DNA from: Chitinophagales bacterium
Lineage (GTDB): Bacteria > Bacteroidota > Bacteroidia > Chitinophagales > UBA2359
Assembly (NCBI GenBank): GCA_020629005.1
Contig: JAHDEE010000007.1
Span: 33,996-67,275, forward strand
Direction of reading: 5' to 3'
DNA: 33,280 nt
The notes beneath the pieces are model-generated. The model was not told where the DNA came from. It made no database searches and saw nothing but the letters and a program-made list of their open reading frames with translations. Positions within the stretch are counted from its first letter, which is position 1. Each line of letters begins with the position of its first letter. Below, piece by piece: positions 6,787 through 16,134 of this stretch. A program made the position numbers and the translations under genes.

Positions 6787-9705
6787 ATGAAAAAGGGATT
6801 TTCATGTATTCTAGCTGTTCTCCTGTGGGGGGTTTATGCATTCGCTCAATCAGGCAACGGGATATTGATCGGTACCATCACCGACAGTAACTCTGGCGAG
6901 CCTTTGATTGGCGTAAACATCGTTATTGATGGAACCAGTCATGGTACCATTAGTGATTTTGACGGCAACTATAGATTGGAGAAAGTTGACAACCGGCTTT
7001 GTTCGGTGCGATTCTCTTATATTTCCTACCAGTCGCAACTTGTCGACGAGGTAGACATGCGCGGTTCTGAGCCAGTGATCCTGCATATTGCTCTCGAAGA
7101 GGAATCCACCACACTAGAGCAGGTGGTGGTAAAGTCTCGAAAAATAACTAACACTGAAAATGCATTATTGAGTCTGCAGAAGCTTGCTCCTTCAATTGGC
7201 GATGGAATTTCTTCACAGCAAATTGCCAAGCTAGGCTCTTCCAATGCGGCTCAGTCGATGAAGTACACCACTGGAGCCTCCGTGGTTGATGGCAAATATG
7301 TCTATGTTCGAGGTCTCGGGGACCGCTACAGCAACACGCAGTTAAATGGGTCAAATATTCCGTCAAATGACCCCTACAGAAACAGCTTTCAACTGGATCT
7401 GATTCCGGCATTTATGATTGATAATATCATTGCTCAAAAGGCTTATACGCCGGATCTTCCAGGCACCTTTACAGGTGGTAATGTGAACATCAAAACCAAG
7501 GCCTATCCAGACAACTTCTATTGTGCTATTGGTCTTGGCTTAGGATTTAATGAGCGCTCTTCATTTCAAAAGGAGTTCTTGACACATGAGGGAGGCAAGG
7601 GAGATTACTTCGGTTTTGCCGGTGAAGAACGAGCCATTCCTGCAGAGCTACTAGACCCAAATGTGCAGCAGCAGATTGCTGGGCGTTATGACGTGGATGC
7701 TCGTTTTGATACAGAGCTAGCCAATCTCTCAAACAGGGTGAGCAAGGCGCTCAACAACCAGATGGTACCTACAAACAAGACTAGTGGGTTGAATCAAAAC
7801 CTCAGCCTGTCTTTAGGAAATCAGACCAAGGTCAGTAAGATTCCTTTGGGATATAACTTCGGACTGCGTTATAGCCGATCTTATTCGCACTATGGACAGG
7901 CAAGAAGGTTGGCTTACGATCCTCCTGCAGGTGGTGAATTGTTGCCCTTGCTTCAGAATTTTGATGTTATTCAGAGTTCGGAAACACCGACCCTGGGTGC
8001 ACTTGCAGATTTCCATTTGAAGCTAAGCCCAAACAACCAGATCAGCTACAATGTAATTTATAATCATACAGCTGATAAGTCTACCCAATATCTTTTGGGT
8101 CAAAATCTTGCAAGTGCCACTGCCACCGAGTACACTGAATCACGTGCATTGCGCTTTGTAGAACGTAGCTTTCTCTATAACCAATTGAAAGGTAAGCACG
8201 TAGTAATGGGTTTGAATGGCTTGAAGATGGAATGGGCACTAAATACCGTGAAGTTAAATCAGGATGAACCGGATTCCAGATTTTTCGCTAATAAGCTGAC
8301 CATTGAAGATGGTGTGATGACAGATTATCGACTGGATGTCAATGAAATCAGTCGGCCTGCTCATTACTTCAGGTCGCTGGAAGATAGTAAGTATGAGGCG
8401 AAACTAGACTTCACATATCCACTTGGCGGGCTGAACTCTAAGAACAAGTTGAAAATTGGAGCCAATTTCTATGAGAAAAGCAGGACTTTCTACGAAGATC
8501 AGTTTGGTTATGATCGCTATGATGTGCCGGTATCGCAAGGTGGTTCCGTGTCTTATGACAACAATCCTGACATTTATTTCGGCCAAGAAAATCTTGGTAT
8601 GGTAACGGATACCTCATTCAATGGGACTCCGTTCCATATCCTGGGCGTATACACCCGATACGATAGCAATGAGACATATAGCTATGATGGCAGGGAGGAT
8701 GTTTCCTCTGCTTATGCTATGCTGACCTACAATATTAGCCCTCGTTTGGAGCTAGTTACCGGAATGCGATTTGAAAGAACGAGCATAGAGATTTCGCCGA
8801 GTCGAGTGGACAACTGGTCGGTAGGAGACAGCACTATTGCGGCAGCAAACATTGAAAACAGCTACTTACTACCGTCGGTTAATGCGAAGTATAAAATCAC
8901 CGAAGTGTCTAACCTAAGGGCTGCTTTTTCGCAGACGGTGGCAAAACCAAATATGCGCGAATTGGCTCCCTTTCTGAGTTTCGACTTCCTCGGCGGAGGA
9001 TATCGCTACCTAGGTAATCCATTTCTGGAGCTATCGAGGGTGAATAACTTCGATTTGCGTTATGAGCTATTCCCAAAGCCAGGCGAATTGATCGCTGTGA
9101 GCGCATTTTACAAGGATTTCAAGAATCCGATTGTACGTCGATTTTCCACGATTTCTAACCCGACAGAAATTACCTGGGTAAATGGAGAGGACGGTAGTTT
9201 GTTTGGTGTTGAGTTAGAGTTTCGAAAGAGCCTTTCAGCACTTTCAACTAAGCTCTCAAACTTTGAATTTGGCACTAACTTCTCCTATATCTACTCTCGT
9301 CTCCCAATTGACGAGGAGGAGCTTGAAATCATCCGATTGAATGATCCAGAGGCAAAAGCATACAGACCATTTCAAGGTCAGAGCCCGTACTTGTTCAATG
9401 CGCTCTTGGGTTATAAACATGAAGCTACGGGAGTCAATGCCAATCTGAATTTGAACTTATTCGGGCCCAGGCTGGAAGTGGTCGGCGCGACTGGATTGCC
9501 GGATGTGTATGAGCAATCCTACCCGATACTGAACTTCAACATTAGCAAGCGAGTGACACAGTCTATCGCTTTGTCATTTGCTGCCAACAACCTTTTGGAT
9601 CAGGAGGCCAAAAGACTGCAATCATACCGAGATCAGGATTTTGTTGTTTCGACAGACAGGAATGGCAGGTCTTACAATGTATCGGCCAAAATCAATCTAC
9701 GTTAA
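6787..9705 (+). CDS. TonB-dependent outer-membrane receptor with carboxypeptidase-like domain
   Basis: A 972-residue outer-membrane transporter. It has a signal peptide (residues 1-20), then a carboxypeptidase-regulatory-like domain (GTITDSNSGEPLIGVNIVID...GTISDFDGNYRL, residues ~27-110). A plug domain follows (SLQKLAPSIGDGISSQQIAKL..., VYVRGLGDRYSNTQLNG, TGGNVNIKTK), then a long beta-barrel with alternating aromatic strands to residue 972. The GLGDRYSNTQLNG motif is typical of a receptor subclass found next to T9SS-exported partners, as here. Substrates are imported using proton-motive force through TonB-ExbBD. No substrate is indicated. A hairpin terminator precedes the gene and a very strong terminator follows 26 bases after the stop. 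Confidence 0.92.
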   Translation: MKKGFSCILAVLLWGVYAFAQSGNGILIGTITDSNSGEPLIGVNIVIDGTSHGTISDFDGNYRLEKVDNRLCSVRFSYISYQSQLVDEVDMRGSEPVILHIALEEESTTLEQVVVKSRKITNTENALLSLQKLAPSIGDGISSQQIAKLGSSNAAQSMKYTTGASVVDGKYVYVRGLGDRYSNTQLNGSNIPSNDPYRNSFQLDLIPAFMIDNIIAQKAYTPDLPGTFTGGNVNIKTKAYPDNFYCAIGLGLGFNERSSFQKEFLTHEGGKGDYFGFAGEERAIPAELLDPNVQQQIAGRYDVDARFDTELANLSNRVSKALNNQMVPTNKTSGLNQNLSLSLGNQTKVSKIPLGYNFGLRYSRSYSHYGQARRLAYDPPAGGELLPLLQNFDVIQSSETPTLGALADFHLKLSPNNQISYNVIYNHTADKSTQYLLGQNLASATATEYTESRALRFVERSFLYNQLKGKHVVMGLNGLKMEWALNTVKLNQDEPDSRFFANKLTIEDGVMTDYRLDVNEISRPAHYFRSLEDSKYEAKLDFTYPLGGLNSKNKLKIGANFYEKSRTFYEDQFGYDRYDVPVSQGGSVSYDNNPDIYFGQENLGMVTDTSFNGTPFHILGVYTRYDSNETYSYDGREDVSSAYAMLTYNISPRLELVTGMRFERTSIEISPSRVDNWSVGDSTIAAANIENSYLLPSVNAKYKITEVSNLRAAFSQTVAKPNMRELAPFLSFDFLGGGYRYLGNPFLELSRVNNFDLRYELFPKPGELIAVSAFYKDFKNPIVRRFSTISNPTEITWVNGEDGSLFGVELEFRKSLSALSTKLSNFEFGTNFSYIYSRLPIDEEELEIIRLNDPEAKAYRPFQGQSPYLFNALLGYKHEATGVNANLNLNLFGPRLEVVGATGLPDVYEQSYPILNFNISKRVTQSIALSFAANNLLDQEAKRLQSYRDQDFVVSTDRNGRSYNVSAKINLR

Positions 9706-9731
9706 GTAAGAACCGTAGACCCCAATATGGG

Positions 9732-9764
9732 AAAAGGCGCGAAGTTAGTCTTCGCGCCTTTTAT
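9732..9764. terminator. Strong bidirectional intrinsic terminator
   Basis: A perfect 13-bp stem, AAAAGGCGCGAAG (9732-9744) with CTTCGCGCCTTTT (9750-9762), around the 5-base loop TTAGT. T-tracts are present for both strands. It ends the TonB receptor transcript. Confidence 0.93.
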
Positions 9765-9768
9765 ATAC

Positions 9769-10186
9769 CTTTCCACCTAACCAAATTGGAGCACAAAAGC
9801 AGCGGAAGCTGCTTCTCTCCGTAGCCTGATTACAGGCCAAATTTGCTCGCAAAATAGCTTTGAATACGGACAAGATAACCCTTTTCGATCATAGATTCTA
9901 TGAAAAAAGCCAATCGAAAGGGTAAATCTGTTAATTATTGAATACAAAAGCTTTACCTCCAATAGACAATGATGCATGCCAAATTGGCAGTCCAATTACC
10001 CAATCTATTGGTTATGAAGCTTTTCCGAAGGCTTTCAGAAAACCGTTCAAGGCAAATACGCCATGCTTAGACTTAACAATGTAAAACATAAGAAAACGGA
10101 AGTTGTCGGTATTGCAGGACAAAATCTGATGATTTTTAGGCTTATCACCACACCAATCCCAATTCTCATGCATTGTTAAGAACCGC
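9769..10186. other. Intergenic stretch with palindromes, no convincing gene
   Basis: About 420 bp between the TonB-receptor terminator and the 3' end of the P450 gene. It holds two CCAAATTGG palindromes (9780-9788 and near 9979) and a nested inverted repeat: ACCCTTTTCGAT (9878-9889) with ATCGAAAGGGT (9913-9923), enclosing CATAGATTCTATG (9890-9902). Short open frames exist on both strands (e.g. a plus-strand frame ending TAA near 10180), but none has a recognisable domain or a good start. It could be a decayed gene or insertion remnant. Confidence 0.4.
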
Positions 10187-11557
10187 TCATGCAGGCTCGT
10201 GTTCAGTCCTGTTTGTGATCAACATGGGCATATTATTGAGCGGTCGAAGCGTCACTAGCGGAAAGAGTTCTGGCTCGCTTTCATCAGCATAGCTAAAGTC
10301 AAATCTATTAGCTAACTCTGCTACGATTATTTGCATCTCCAACATGGCAAAGCCTTGTCCAATGCATAGACGCGGACCTCCACCAAAAGGAAAATAGCTA
10401 AATTTCACCTGCTGCTTGATTTTTTCAGGAGTAAATCTGTCCGGGTCAAACTTTTGTGGTTCCGGCCAAAGCTCAGGATCATGATGAATTCCATATATCA
10501 GTAGATTAACAGGAATGTCTTTAGGCAATTTGTATCCTGCTACCTGATCATCTTCCAACGCCACTCTGTCAACAATCCAGGCAGGAGGGTACATTCGCAT
10601 CCCTTCCATCAACACCTGCTTTATATAATGTAGCTGATTAACTTTATCGAAGTCGAGTGCTCCACCCTGTGACACGGTATCCACTTCTGCCCTTACTTTT
10701 TGCAATACCTCCGGATGCTTGCTGAGGAGATAGAAGACCCAGGTAAGTGCATTGGCAGAGGTCTCATGTCCTGCCACAAAGAAGATCAAGCTCTCATCGC
10801 GAATCTGCTTGTCTGTCATTCCCAGACCAGTATCCTCGTATCTGGAGTCGAGCAACATATCTAGTAAATCTCCTTGCTGCTCTCCGCTGGCTCTTCGTTC
10901 AGCCACTATCCCATAAATGATGGCATCAATGTCCTTGATGTAAGACTGCACTTTTCGCTCCTTTCCCAACAAATGCAGTAAAGGTTTGACCATGGGTTTT
11001 CGCACAATTGTGACCAAATGTTGTTGCACCTCGGTCAAAGCCCTGTCAATTTGCCCAAGGTCTTCATCATTTAAGCCCGAACCAAATAGTCCTCTGGCCA
11101 CGACTTTCATCGTCACCTCCATCATTTCCTTTGCCATTAGGATTGGTTCGCCACGATCTGCGGTCGTGGCGAGCTCCTGCATAAAATCTTCCGTTTCTGA
11201 AAGCATGATCTCAGTCAACTGCTGAAGCTTGGCTTTGTGAAAACCCGGTTGCAACAATCTTCTTTGTCTTCTCCAATAGGCACCATCAACGGTAAGCAGC
11301 CCATGTCCTATATAGGGTGTAAACTCCGTTACAATTTTTGACTTTATATAATTCCGATGATTCTGTTGCAGAATATGTCTGGCAATTTCATGCTTTCGGG
11401 TGAGGTACATTTTCTGCATGCCTAGAGAAATCTCGCATAAGCCGTCCGTCTCATCGAGAAATTGCTGCATAAAAGGAATAGGATTCTGGGAAAACTTGCG
11501 AAGCCGTGTTAGAATACGTAATATCGGAATACGCTTCGCCGTCTTTAGTTCTGACAT
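10187..11557 (-). CDS. Cytochrome P450 monooxygenase
   Basis: A soluble 456-residue P450 with every diagnostic motif: the WRRQRRLLQPGF C-helix region (95-106), the oxygen-activation I-helix AGHETS (262-267), ExxR as EGMR (318-321), and the haem-thiolate loop FPFGGGPRLCIG with the axial Cys398. It should insert one oxygen atom into a lipophilic substrate using electrons from a ferredoxin or reductase that is not encoded nearby. The substrate is unknown; overall form resembles the fatty-acid/terpenoid hydroxylases of the CYP102/CYP4-like bacterial group. The ATG at 11557 was chosen over a TTG at 11620, which would add 21 atypical residues. It is divergent from the DUF3810 gene with 73 bases between them. 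Confidence 0.92.
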   Translation of the reverse strand: MSELKTAKRIPILRILTRLRKFSQNPIPFMQQFLDETDGLCEISLGMQKMYLTRKHEIARHILQQNHRNYIKSKIVTEFTPYIGHGLLTVDGAYWRRQRRLLQPGFHKAKLQQLTEIMLSETEDFMQELATTADRGEPILMAKEMMEVTMKVVARGLFGSGLNDEDLGQIDRALTEVQQHLVTIVRKPMVKPLLHLLGKERKVQSYIKDIDAIIYGIVAERRASGEQQGDLLDMLLDSRYEDTGLGMTDKQIRDESLIFFVAGHETSANALTWVFYLLSKHPEVLQKVRAEVDTVSQGGALDFDKVNQLHYIKQVLMEGMRMYPPAWIVDRVALEDDQVAGYKLPKDIPVNLLIYGIHHDPELWPEPQKFDPDRFTPEKIKQQVKFSYFPFGGGPRLCIGQGFAMLEMQIIVAELANRFDFSYADESEPELFPLVTLRPLNNMPMLITNRTEHEPA

Positions 11558-11630
11558 ATATTTTGGTTTATGACCTGAAGTGCGAGACCTAATGCACTTT
11601 GAAATGTAGCATTCTAACAATCCAACAGAC

Positions 11631-12725
11631 TTGAAGTTACGCAGATTGCTTATTTATTCGTTCCCGATTCAATTTCTTGCAGTTGCTACTATTAGCTTCT
11701 TTCCGGATTTTGTAACCAAGCATTATACTTTTGGGGCGTATCAGTCCTTTGCAGCAATGCTACGAAAGTTAAGTGGCCTCACAAGTTTTCCCATTGGGCA
11801 GTTTGTGTTCTACGCATTGCTAATGCTGCTTGTGGTTTTGATCACCCGGGAAGGCTACGCCTATCGTAAGCGATCGAAGTCGGCGAAGATGGCCATCAAA
11901 CATGCTGCTATTAATGCAGGAGCTCTGCTTTCATTGGTTTACTTTGCCTTAATGTGCGTGTGGGGGCTCAACTACTTTCAACGATCCCTTGCAGATAAAC
12001 TTGGCTATGAGGTGAAGCAAGAGTACAGCCAGTCCGAACTCGAACAACTCACCGATGAGCTAATTGACACCTGTAATGCACTTAGGACGGAGGTGCAGAC
12101 AGATGAAGCAGGAGTGTTCACTACCGGCCTATCCACTGAAGAACTGTTTGAGCAGTCCATTCAGGCTTACCAGTCACTGCCTAAGTCCTATCAAATATTT
12201 GACTATCATACGCCCTCCATTAAGGCAGTTAAAATACCGCAGCTGATGTCATTTTTTGGTGTTTCCGGCATCTATTTTCCTTTCACCGGAGAAGCAAATG
12301 TGAATATGGATATCCCAGAAGTCCTTTTGCCTTCCACTATCACCCATGAGATGTCCCATCAGATTGGTGTGGCCGAAGAAGGGGAGGCAAATTACCTGGC
12401 CTATGTGAGTTGCATTAATCACCCCGAAATCTCCTTTCAGTATTCTGGCAACTATTTGGCCCTGCATTATTGCTTGCGCAGCCTGTATAGGATGGATAGT
12501 TTGTCGTATAAAATACGAAAGCAGAACTGCCACCCGGGAATTCGCAGAGACGCCAGGCATTTGCAGAAATACTGGCGTTCGTACCAAAATCCAATAGAGC
12601 CCTGGACAGATCAGTTCTATGATTTTTTCCTGAAGGCTAATCAGCAAAAGAAAGGAATTGAGAGTTACAGTGGCGTAGTAGCCCTCATAATAGCACACAA
12701 AAGACGAGGTTTTAGGAGTATTTAA
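11631..12725 (+). CDS. DUF3810 membrane protein with HExxH motif
   Basis: A 364-residue member of the DUF3810 family, found mainly in Bacteroidota and Firmicutes. Three hydrophobic segments occupy the N-terminal third (about residues 8-24, 55-72 and 92-112). The rest contains THEMSHQIG (HExxH at 239-243) followed by EEGEANY (249-255), the layout of a zinc metallopeptidase with a downstream Glu ligand. Activity is inferred; the family is formally uncharacterised. The start is a TTG at 11631, since the first in-frame ATG (residue 43) would delete the first membrane segment. It is divergent from the P450 gene and 89 bases upstream of the thioredoxin-like lipoprotein. Confidence 0.85.
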   Translation: MKLRRLLIYSFPIQFLAVATISFFPDFVTKHYTFGAYQSFAAMLRKLSGLTSFPIGQFVFYALLMLLVVLITREGYAYRKRSKSAKMAIKHAAINAGALLSLVYFALMCVWGLNYFQRSLADKLGYEVKQEYSQSELEQLTDELIDTCNALRTEVQTDEAGVFTTGLSTEELFEQSIQAYQSLPKSYQIFDYHTPSIKAVKIPQLMSFFGVSGIYFPFTGEANVNMDIPEVLLPSTITHEMSHQIGVAEEGEANYLAYVSCINHPEISFQYSGNYLALHYCLRSLYRMDSLSYKIRKQNCHPGIRRDARHLQKYWRSYQNPIEPWTDQFYDFFLKANQQKKGIESYSGVVALIIAHKRRGFRSI

Positions 12726-12771
12726 GACCCTATTAACGTTCTATAACGCTAACTCCTTAGCCAAAATACAT

Positions 12772-12779
12772 TAACTTTG
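12772..12779 (+). promoter_or_regulatory. Candidate -7 promoter element
   Basis: TAACTTTG matches the Bacteroidota TAnnTTTG element exactly, 35 bases before the ATG of the thioredoxin-like lipoprotein gene. A clear -33 TTTG was not found. Confidence 0.45.
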
Positions 12780-12814
12780 TGGTTCAATCTTAAGTATTAT
12801 CTGAAAGTCAAGAC

Positions 12815-13618
12815 ATGAAACAGTTATCCTTATTGCTCGCTTCCTTGTTGATTTGCTGCTTTTGCATCAGCTGTAATAACTCAGGAGGTGAAACCGCAAA
12901 AGCAGAAACCAGCACAGCAGTAGCTGGAAAAACTGCGAAAGATGCAAAGGCAAAAAAGCAAATTTCTCAGAAGACAGCAGTCAATAAAGTAAATACAAGT
13001 AATAACAGTCAGGCAGCACAGGGTGGTGGAAAGGTGAACTGGGTGTCTGTAACAGAGCTTGAAAGCAAGATGAAGAAAGAACCTCGTCCTGTGATGGTCG
13101 ACCTCTACACAGATTGGTGTGGATGGTGTAAAAAGATGGATAAGGCTACCTTCCAGCATCCAAAGATTGCGGAGTACATGAACGAGAATTACTATGCAGT
13201 GAAATTTGATGCAGAGACAAAAGACAATCTCAAGTTTAAAGGTGCTGATTACAAGTTCGTTCCTGCAGGTAGAAAGGGATACAATGAACTGGCCCATAAG
13301 TGGGGAAATAGAGGCGGAAGAATGGGATATCCAACCATTGCATTCCTGGATACTAATCTAGAACGAATCGAGGCTATTTCTGGATTCAAGCAAGCTGCTG
13401 ATTTTGACGCTTTGCTGAAGTTCTACGGAGAGGATCACTACAAAACGCAAAAGTTCAACCAATTTGCAGCTAACTACACTAGCGAGATTCCTGCAGCGGC
13501 TCCGCCACAGAATCGTCGTAGTAATGCGAACAATAAGACGATCCGCGTAAATCAGAACGGCCAGAAGGTTGATATTCAAAAGATTTTGGAACAACAGCGA
13601 GCCAAAGGAGGAAGCTAA
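12815..13618 (+). CDS. Thioredoxin-like lipoprotein (thioredoxin_7 type)
   Basis: A 267-residue lipoprotein with a signal sequence ending in a lipobox (ISC, Cys20). It continues with a low-complexity Ala/Lys/Asn linker (25-70) and then a thioredoxin fold (about 74-190) with the redox motif WCGWC (Cys102 and Cys105) and the cis-proline loop GYPTIAFLD. Proteins of this kind act as periplasmic disulfide reductases or help cytochrome maturation. The exact partner is unknown. The C-terminal tail (SNANNKTIRVNQNGQKVDIQ) is polar and may be flexible. A terminator hairpin lies 62 bases beyond the stop. Confidence 0.88.
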   Translation: MKQLSLLLASLLICCFCISCNNSGGETAKAETSTAVAGKTAKDAKAKKQISQKTAVNKVNTSNNSQAAQGGGKVNWVSVTELESKMKKEPRPVMVDLYTDWCGWCKKMDKATFQHPKIAEYMNENYYAVKFDAETKDNLKFKGADYKFVPAGRKGYNELAHKWGNRGGRMGYPTIAFLDTNLERIEAISGFKQAADFDALLKFYGEDHYKTQKFNQFAANYTSEIPAAAPPQNRRSNANNKTIRVNQNGQKVDIQKILEQQRAKGGS

Positions 13619-13679
13619 GATTCAACCTAGACCACTCGCACTGCCCGGAGACAATAGGATGTCTGTGAGCAGCTCTATC

Positions 13680-13730
13680 AAGACCCCAGCAGGTATTTAT
13701 CAAGTACGTGCTGGGGTCTTCGTCTTAATT
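13680..13730 (+). terminator. Intrinsic terminator hairpin
   Basis: AAGACCCCAGCA (13680-13691) pairs perfectly with TGCTGGGGTCTT (13709-13720) around a 17-base loop, with a short T-rich stretch after it. It separates the thioredoxin-like lipoprotein from the acylase gene. Confidence 0.8.
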
Positions 13731-13796
13731 AGTATATCTTGCGGCCGATTCGTTTTCTTATACAAAGGGCAAATTTGTACACTTTAAACGTTTGTA

Positions 13797-15869
13797 ATGA
13801 AAATTTGCTCTGTAGCAATATTGCTACTCTTGTCCCTCCTCTGTCAAGCTCAAGTTAATCCTCAGGACGTAACCATTGTTCGAGATCAATGGGGTGTTCC
13901 CCATATTCATGGAAAGACCGATGCAGATGCTGCCTACGGACTGGCATGGGCGGAAGCCGAAGACTGCTTTCCGATTATGCAGGAAACCTTGTTGGCTACG
14001 AAAGGCCAGCTGGCCAGTGTCAAAGGAAAGGAGGGCGCTATTCAGGATTTCATCGCATTCCTTATTGATACCAAAGGAGCAGTTGACGACCAGATGGACG
14101 GGGCAATGTCTCCGGAGTTTCGTAAAGTAGCAGAAGCATATGTGCAAGGCATTAACGACTACGCAGCCCAAAATCCAAAGGAAGTCTATCGCAAAAAGGT
14201 GTTTCCAGTCTCGGTGGAAGATCTGATGGAGGGATACATCCTTTCTTTGACCTTTATGACCAATGTTCAGTACGACCTGATTCGCATTTTTGAGAATCTC
14301 TTTGGCGAAGAACAAAGCCCTCTTGCCAGCGGGTCCAATGGTATAGCAGTGAGTTCCTCACGAACCGTAGGCGGCGACACTTACCTCGTCGCTAATTCGC
14401 ATCAACCGCTTAAGGGACCGTATGCCTGGTATGAAGCGCATGTTGTGAGCGATGAAGGCTGGAATATGCTCGGAGGTACCTTCCCGAGTGCTCCTACGAT
14501 TTTTGTTGGCGCTAATCCGAATCTTGCATGGACGCACACAGTGAATTATCCCGACCTAACCGATGTCTATGAACTCGAAATGCACCCAACTAACAAGTTA
14601 CAGTACAAGTATGATGGCGAATGGAAAACCCTTGAAAAAAGAAGACATACTAGCATGGTCAAGGTATTGGGGCCATTCAAAATTCCTGTCCCAAAAACCT
14701 TCTACTGGAGCGAATACGGCCCAACGGTCAAAAATAAAAATGGCTTTTTCTCTATCAGATTCCCTGCTCGTTGGGCAATCAAGGCGGCGGAGCAATGGTT
14801 CAGAATGAATAAAGCAAGTAGTAAAGAAGAGTTTATGGAGGCTGTAGAGATTCAGGGTTTACCCGGACTAAACATCATATATGCTGACAAAGAAGACAAT
14901 ATTTTCTTCCTGGGTAATGGTCTTTTCCCTTACCGCGATCCTGCTTACAATTGGATGGATGTGCTTCCTGGAAATACCTCCCGGACCAAGTGGGCACCAG
15001 AATTCATGCCTCTGGACAGTTTAGTGATGGTATCTGATCCCAAATGTGGATATGTATACAATTCCAACAACACACCCTTCGATTGCACTGCTCCTGACGA
15101 AAACCCCCTCGCCAAAGATTACCCGAAAACGATCGGTTACCTTCAGGGAAATACCGCAAGAGCCTCCCGATTTCAAGAACTAATGGCGGAACATGACAAA
15201 CTTAGCTATGAGCAAATGCTTGATATCAAATACGACCTTAGCTATCCTTCTATCAAGTCAACCCGCACCTTGCAAAATCTACATGTCTTGTTCAACCTAA
15301 GTCCAGAAAAATATCCTGACCTAGCTGATATTATTGCTGTCTTGAAAAAGTGGGATTACAGCACGGATGTTAAAAATATGCAAGCGGCAGCGTTTACTGT
15401 TTCTGTCCAGTACCTGTTAAAGTATATGTTCAAAGCAGGCTTGCTTGACAAAAATAATGACCTGCAAGAGTCAACCTATGCCGATGCATTGCGCTTTTCG
15501 AAAAAACATCTAATGCGGCATTTTGGGAAACTGGAGGTGGAACTGGGAAAGGTTCAGGTACACAAAAGAGGAGATGTAGAGTTTGGTATCTGGGGAGCGC
15601 CAGAGGTGCTGGCTGCTATGTACACCTTGCCTGGAAAGAAAGGAAAATTTGAATCATTCTCAGGAGATTCTTACATATTGATTGCTCGATTTACGGATGA
15701 AGGAGTGGTTCTCGAAACTGTCAATTGTTACGGGGCATCTTCCAGAAAAAAGAGTCCTCACTACACCGATCAAATGGAAATGTTCGTCAAGCAGGAACGC
15801 AAACCGATGACACTGGATTGGCAAAAAGTGATGAAAGAGGCTAAACGTCAATACCATCCCGGCGAGTAG
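13797..15869 (+). CDS. Penicillin-acylase-family Ntn hydrolase
   Basis: A 690-residue secreted precursor. It has a signal peptide (1-18), an alpha-chain region opening VTIVRDQWGVPHIHGKTDAD, and an autoprocessing site GSN at 179-181. Ser180 would become the N-terminal nucleophile of the beta chain (SNGIAVSSSRT). The downstream motifs YLVANSHQPL and GANPNLAWTHTVNYPDLTDVY are conserved family features. Members cleave amide bonds of beta-lactams, acyl-homoserine lactones or N-acyl amino acids in the periplasm. AHL acylase activity (quorum quenching) is possible, but substrate specificity cannot be read from the sequence. A terminator stem follows immediately and has a MITE inserted in its tail. 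Confidence 0.9.
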   Translation: MKICSVAILLLLSLLCQAQVNPQDVTIVRDQWGVPHIHGKTDADAAYGLAWAEAEDCFPIMQETLLATKGQLASVKGKEGAIQDFIAFLIDTKGAVDDQMDGAMSPEFRKVAEAYVQGINDYAAQNPKEVYRKKVFPVSVEDLMEGYILSLTFMTNVQYDLIRIFENLFGEEQSPLASGSNGIAVSSSRTVGGDTYLVANSHQPLKGPYAWYEAHVVSDEGWNMLGGTFPSAPTIFVGANPNLAWTHTVNYPDLTDVYELEMHPTNKLQYKYDGEWKTLEKRRHTSMVKVLGPFKIPVPKTFYWSEYGPTVKNKNGFFSIRFPARWAIKAAEQWFRMNKASSKEEFMEAVEIQGLPGLNIIYADKEDNIFFLGNGLFPYRDPAYNWMDVLPGNTSRTKWAPEFMPLDSLVMVSDPKCGYVYNSNNTPFDCTAPDENPLAKDYPKTIGYLQGNTARASRFQELMAEHDKLSYEQMLDIKYDLSYPSIKSTRTLQNLHVLFNLSPEKYPDLADIIAVLKKWDYSTDVKNMQAAAFTVSVQYLLKYMFKAGLLDKNNDLQESTYADALRFSKKHLMRHFGKLEVELGKVQVHKRGDVEFGIWGAPEVLAAMYTLPGKKGKFESFSGDSYILIARFTDEGVVLETVNCYGASSRKKSPHYTDQMEMFVKQERKPMTLDWQKVMKEAKRQYHPGE

Positions 15870-15880
15870 TACAAAAGAAG

Positions 15881-15914
15881 AAGGGCGAAAGCAGCAATCG
15901 CTCCATTCGCCCTT
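15881..15914 (+). terminator. Terminator hairpin interrupted by MITE
   Basis: AAGGGCGAA (15881-15889) pairs with TTCGCCCTT (15906-15914) around a 16-base loop, 12 bases after the acylase stop. The T-tract expected after the stem is replaced by the left end of MITE copy 2 (GGGA at 15916). Confidence 0.65.
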
Positions 15915-15915
15915 A

Positions 15916-16071
15916 GGGAGTGGGAATCAATAACTGTCCGATTTTGACGCCGCTAGAAGTGATTTAGACGAGGCATTTTTTGACAGCATCCTTGATGGCT
16001 GGTGGAGAAAAATAACGAAGGATAAATCATTTCTAGCAAGTCAAAATGGACAGTTATTGATTCTCCATCCC
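15916..16071. mobile_element. MITE-like element, copy 2 (156 bp)
   Basis: A second copy of the element at 3200-3359. The terminal inverted repeats here are nearly perfect: GAATCAATAACTGTCC on the left (15923-15938) and its complement GGACAGTTATTGATTC on the right (16048-16063). Symmetry extends inward through ATTTTGAC and GCTAGAARTGATTTA, about 45 bases in all. Both tips begin GGGA and are flanked by TTA, so TTA or TA is a possible target duplication. It contains no open frame of note. The element lies between two convergent genes, the acylase and the VWA lipoprotein. Confidence 0.82.
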
Positions 16072-16134
16072 TTAATACTCAAATCATTCTCTTGTTCTTA
16101 AGAACAGTATATTGTACAGTACATTGGTCATGCA

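Noticed and set aside
10010-10183. Small or degraded coding region before the P450 gene
   Set aside because: Two plus-strand frames are open for 20-50 codons but disagree with each other, lack a good start and show no domain, so they are left as unassigned.
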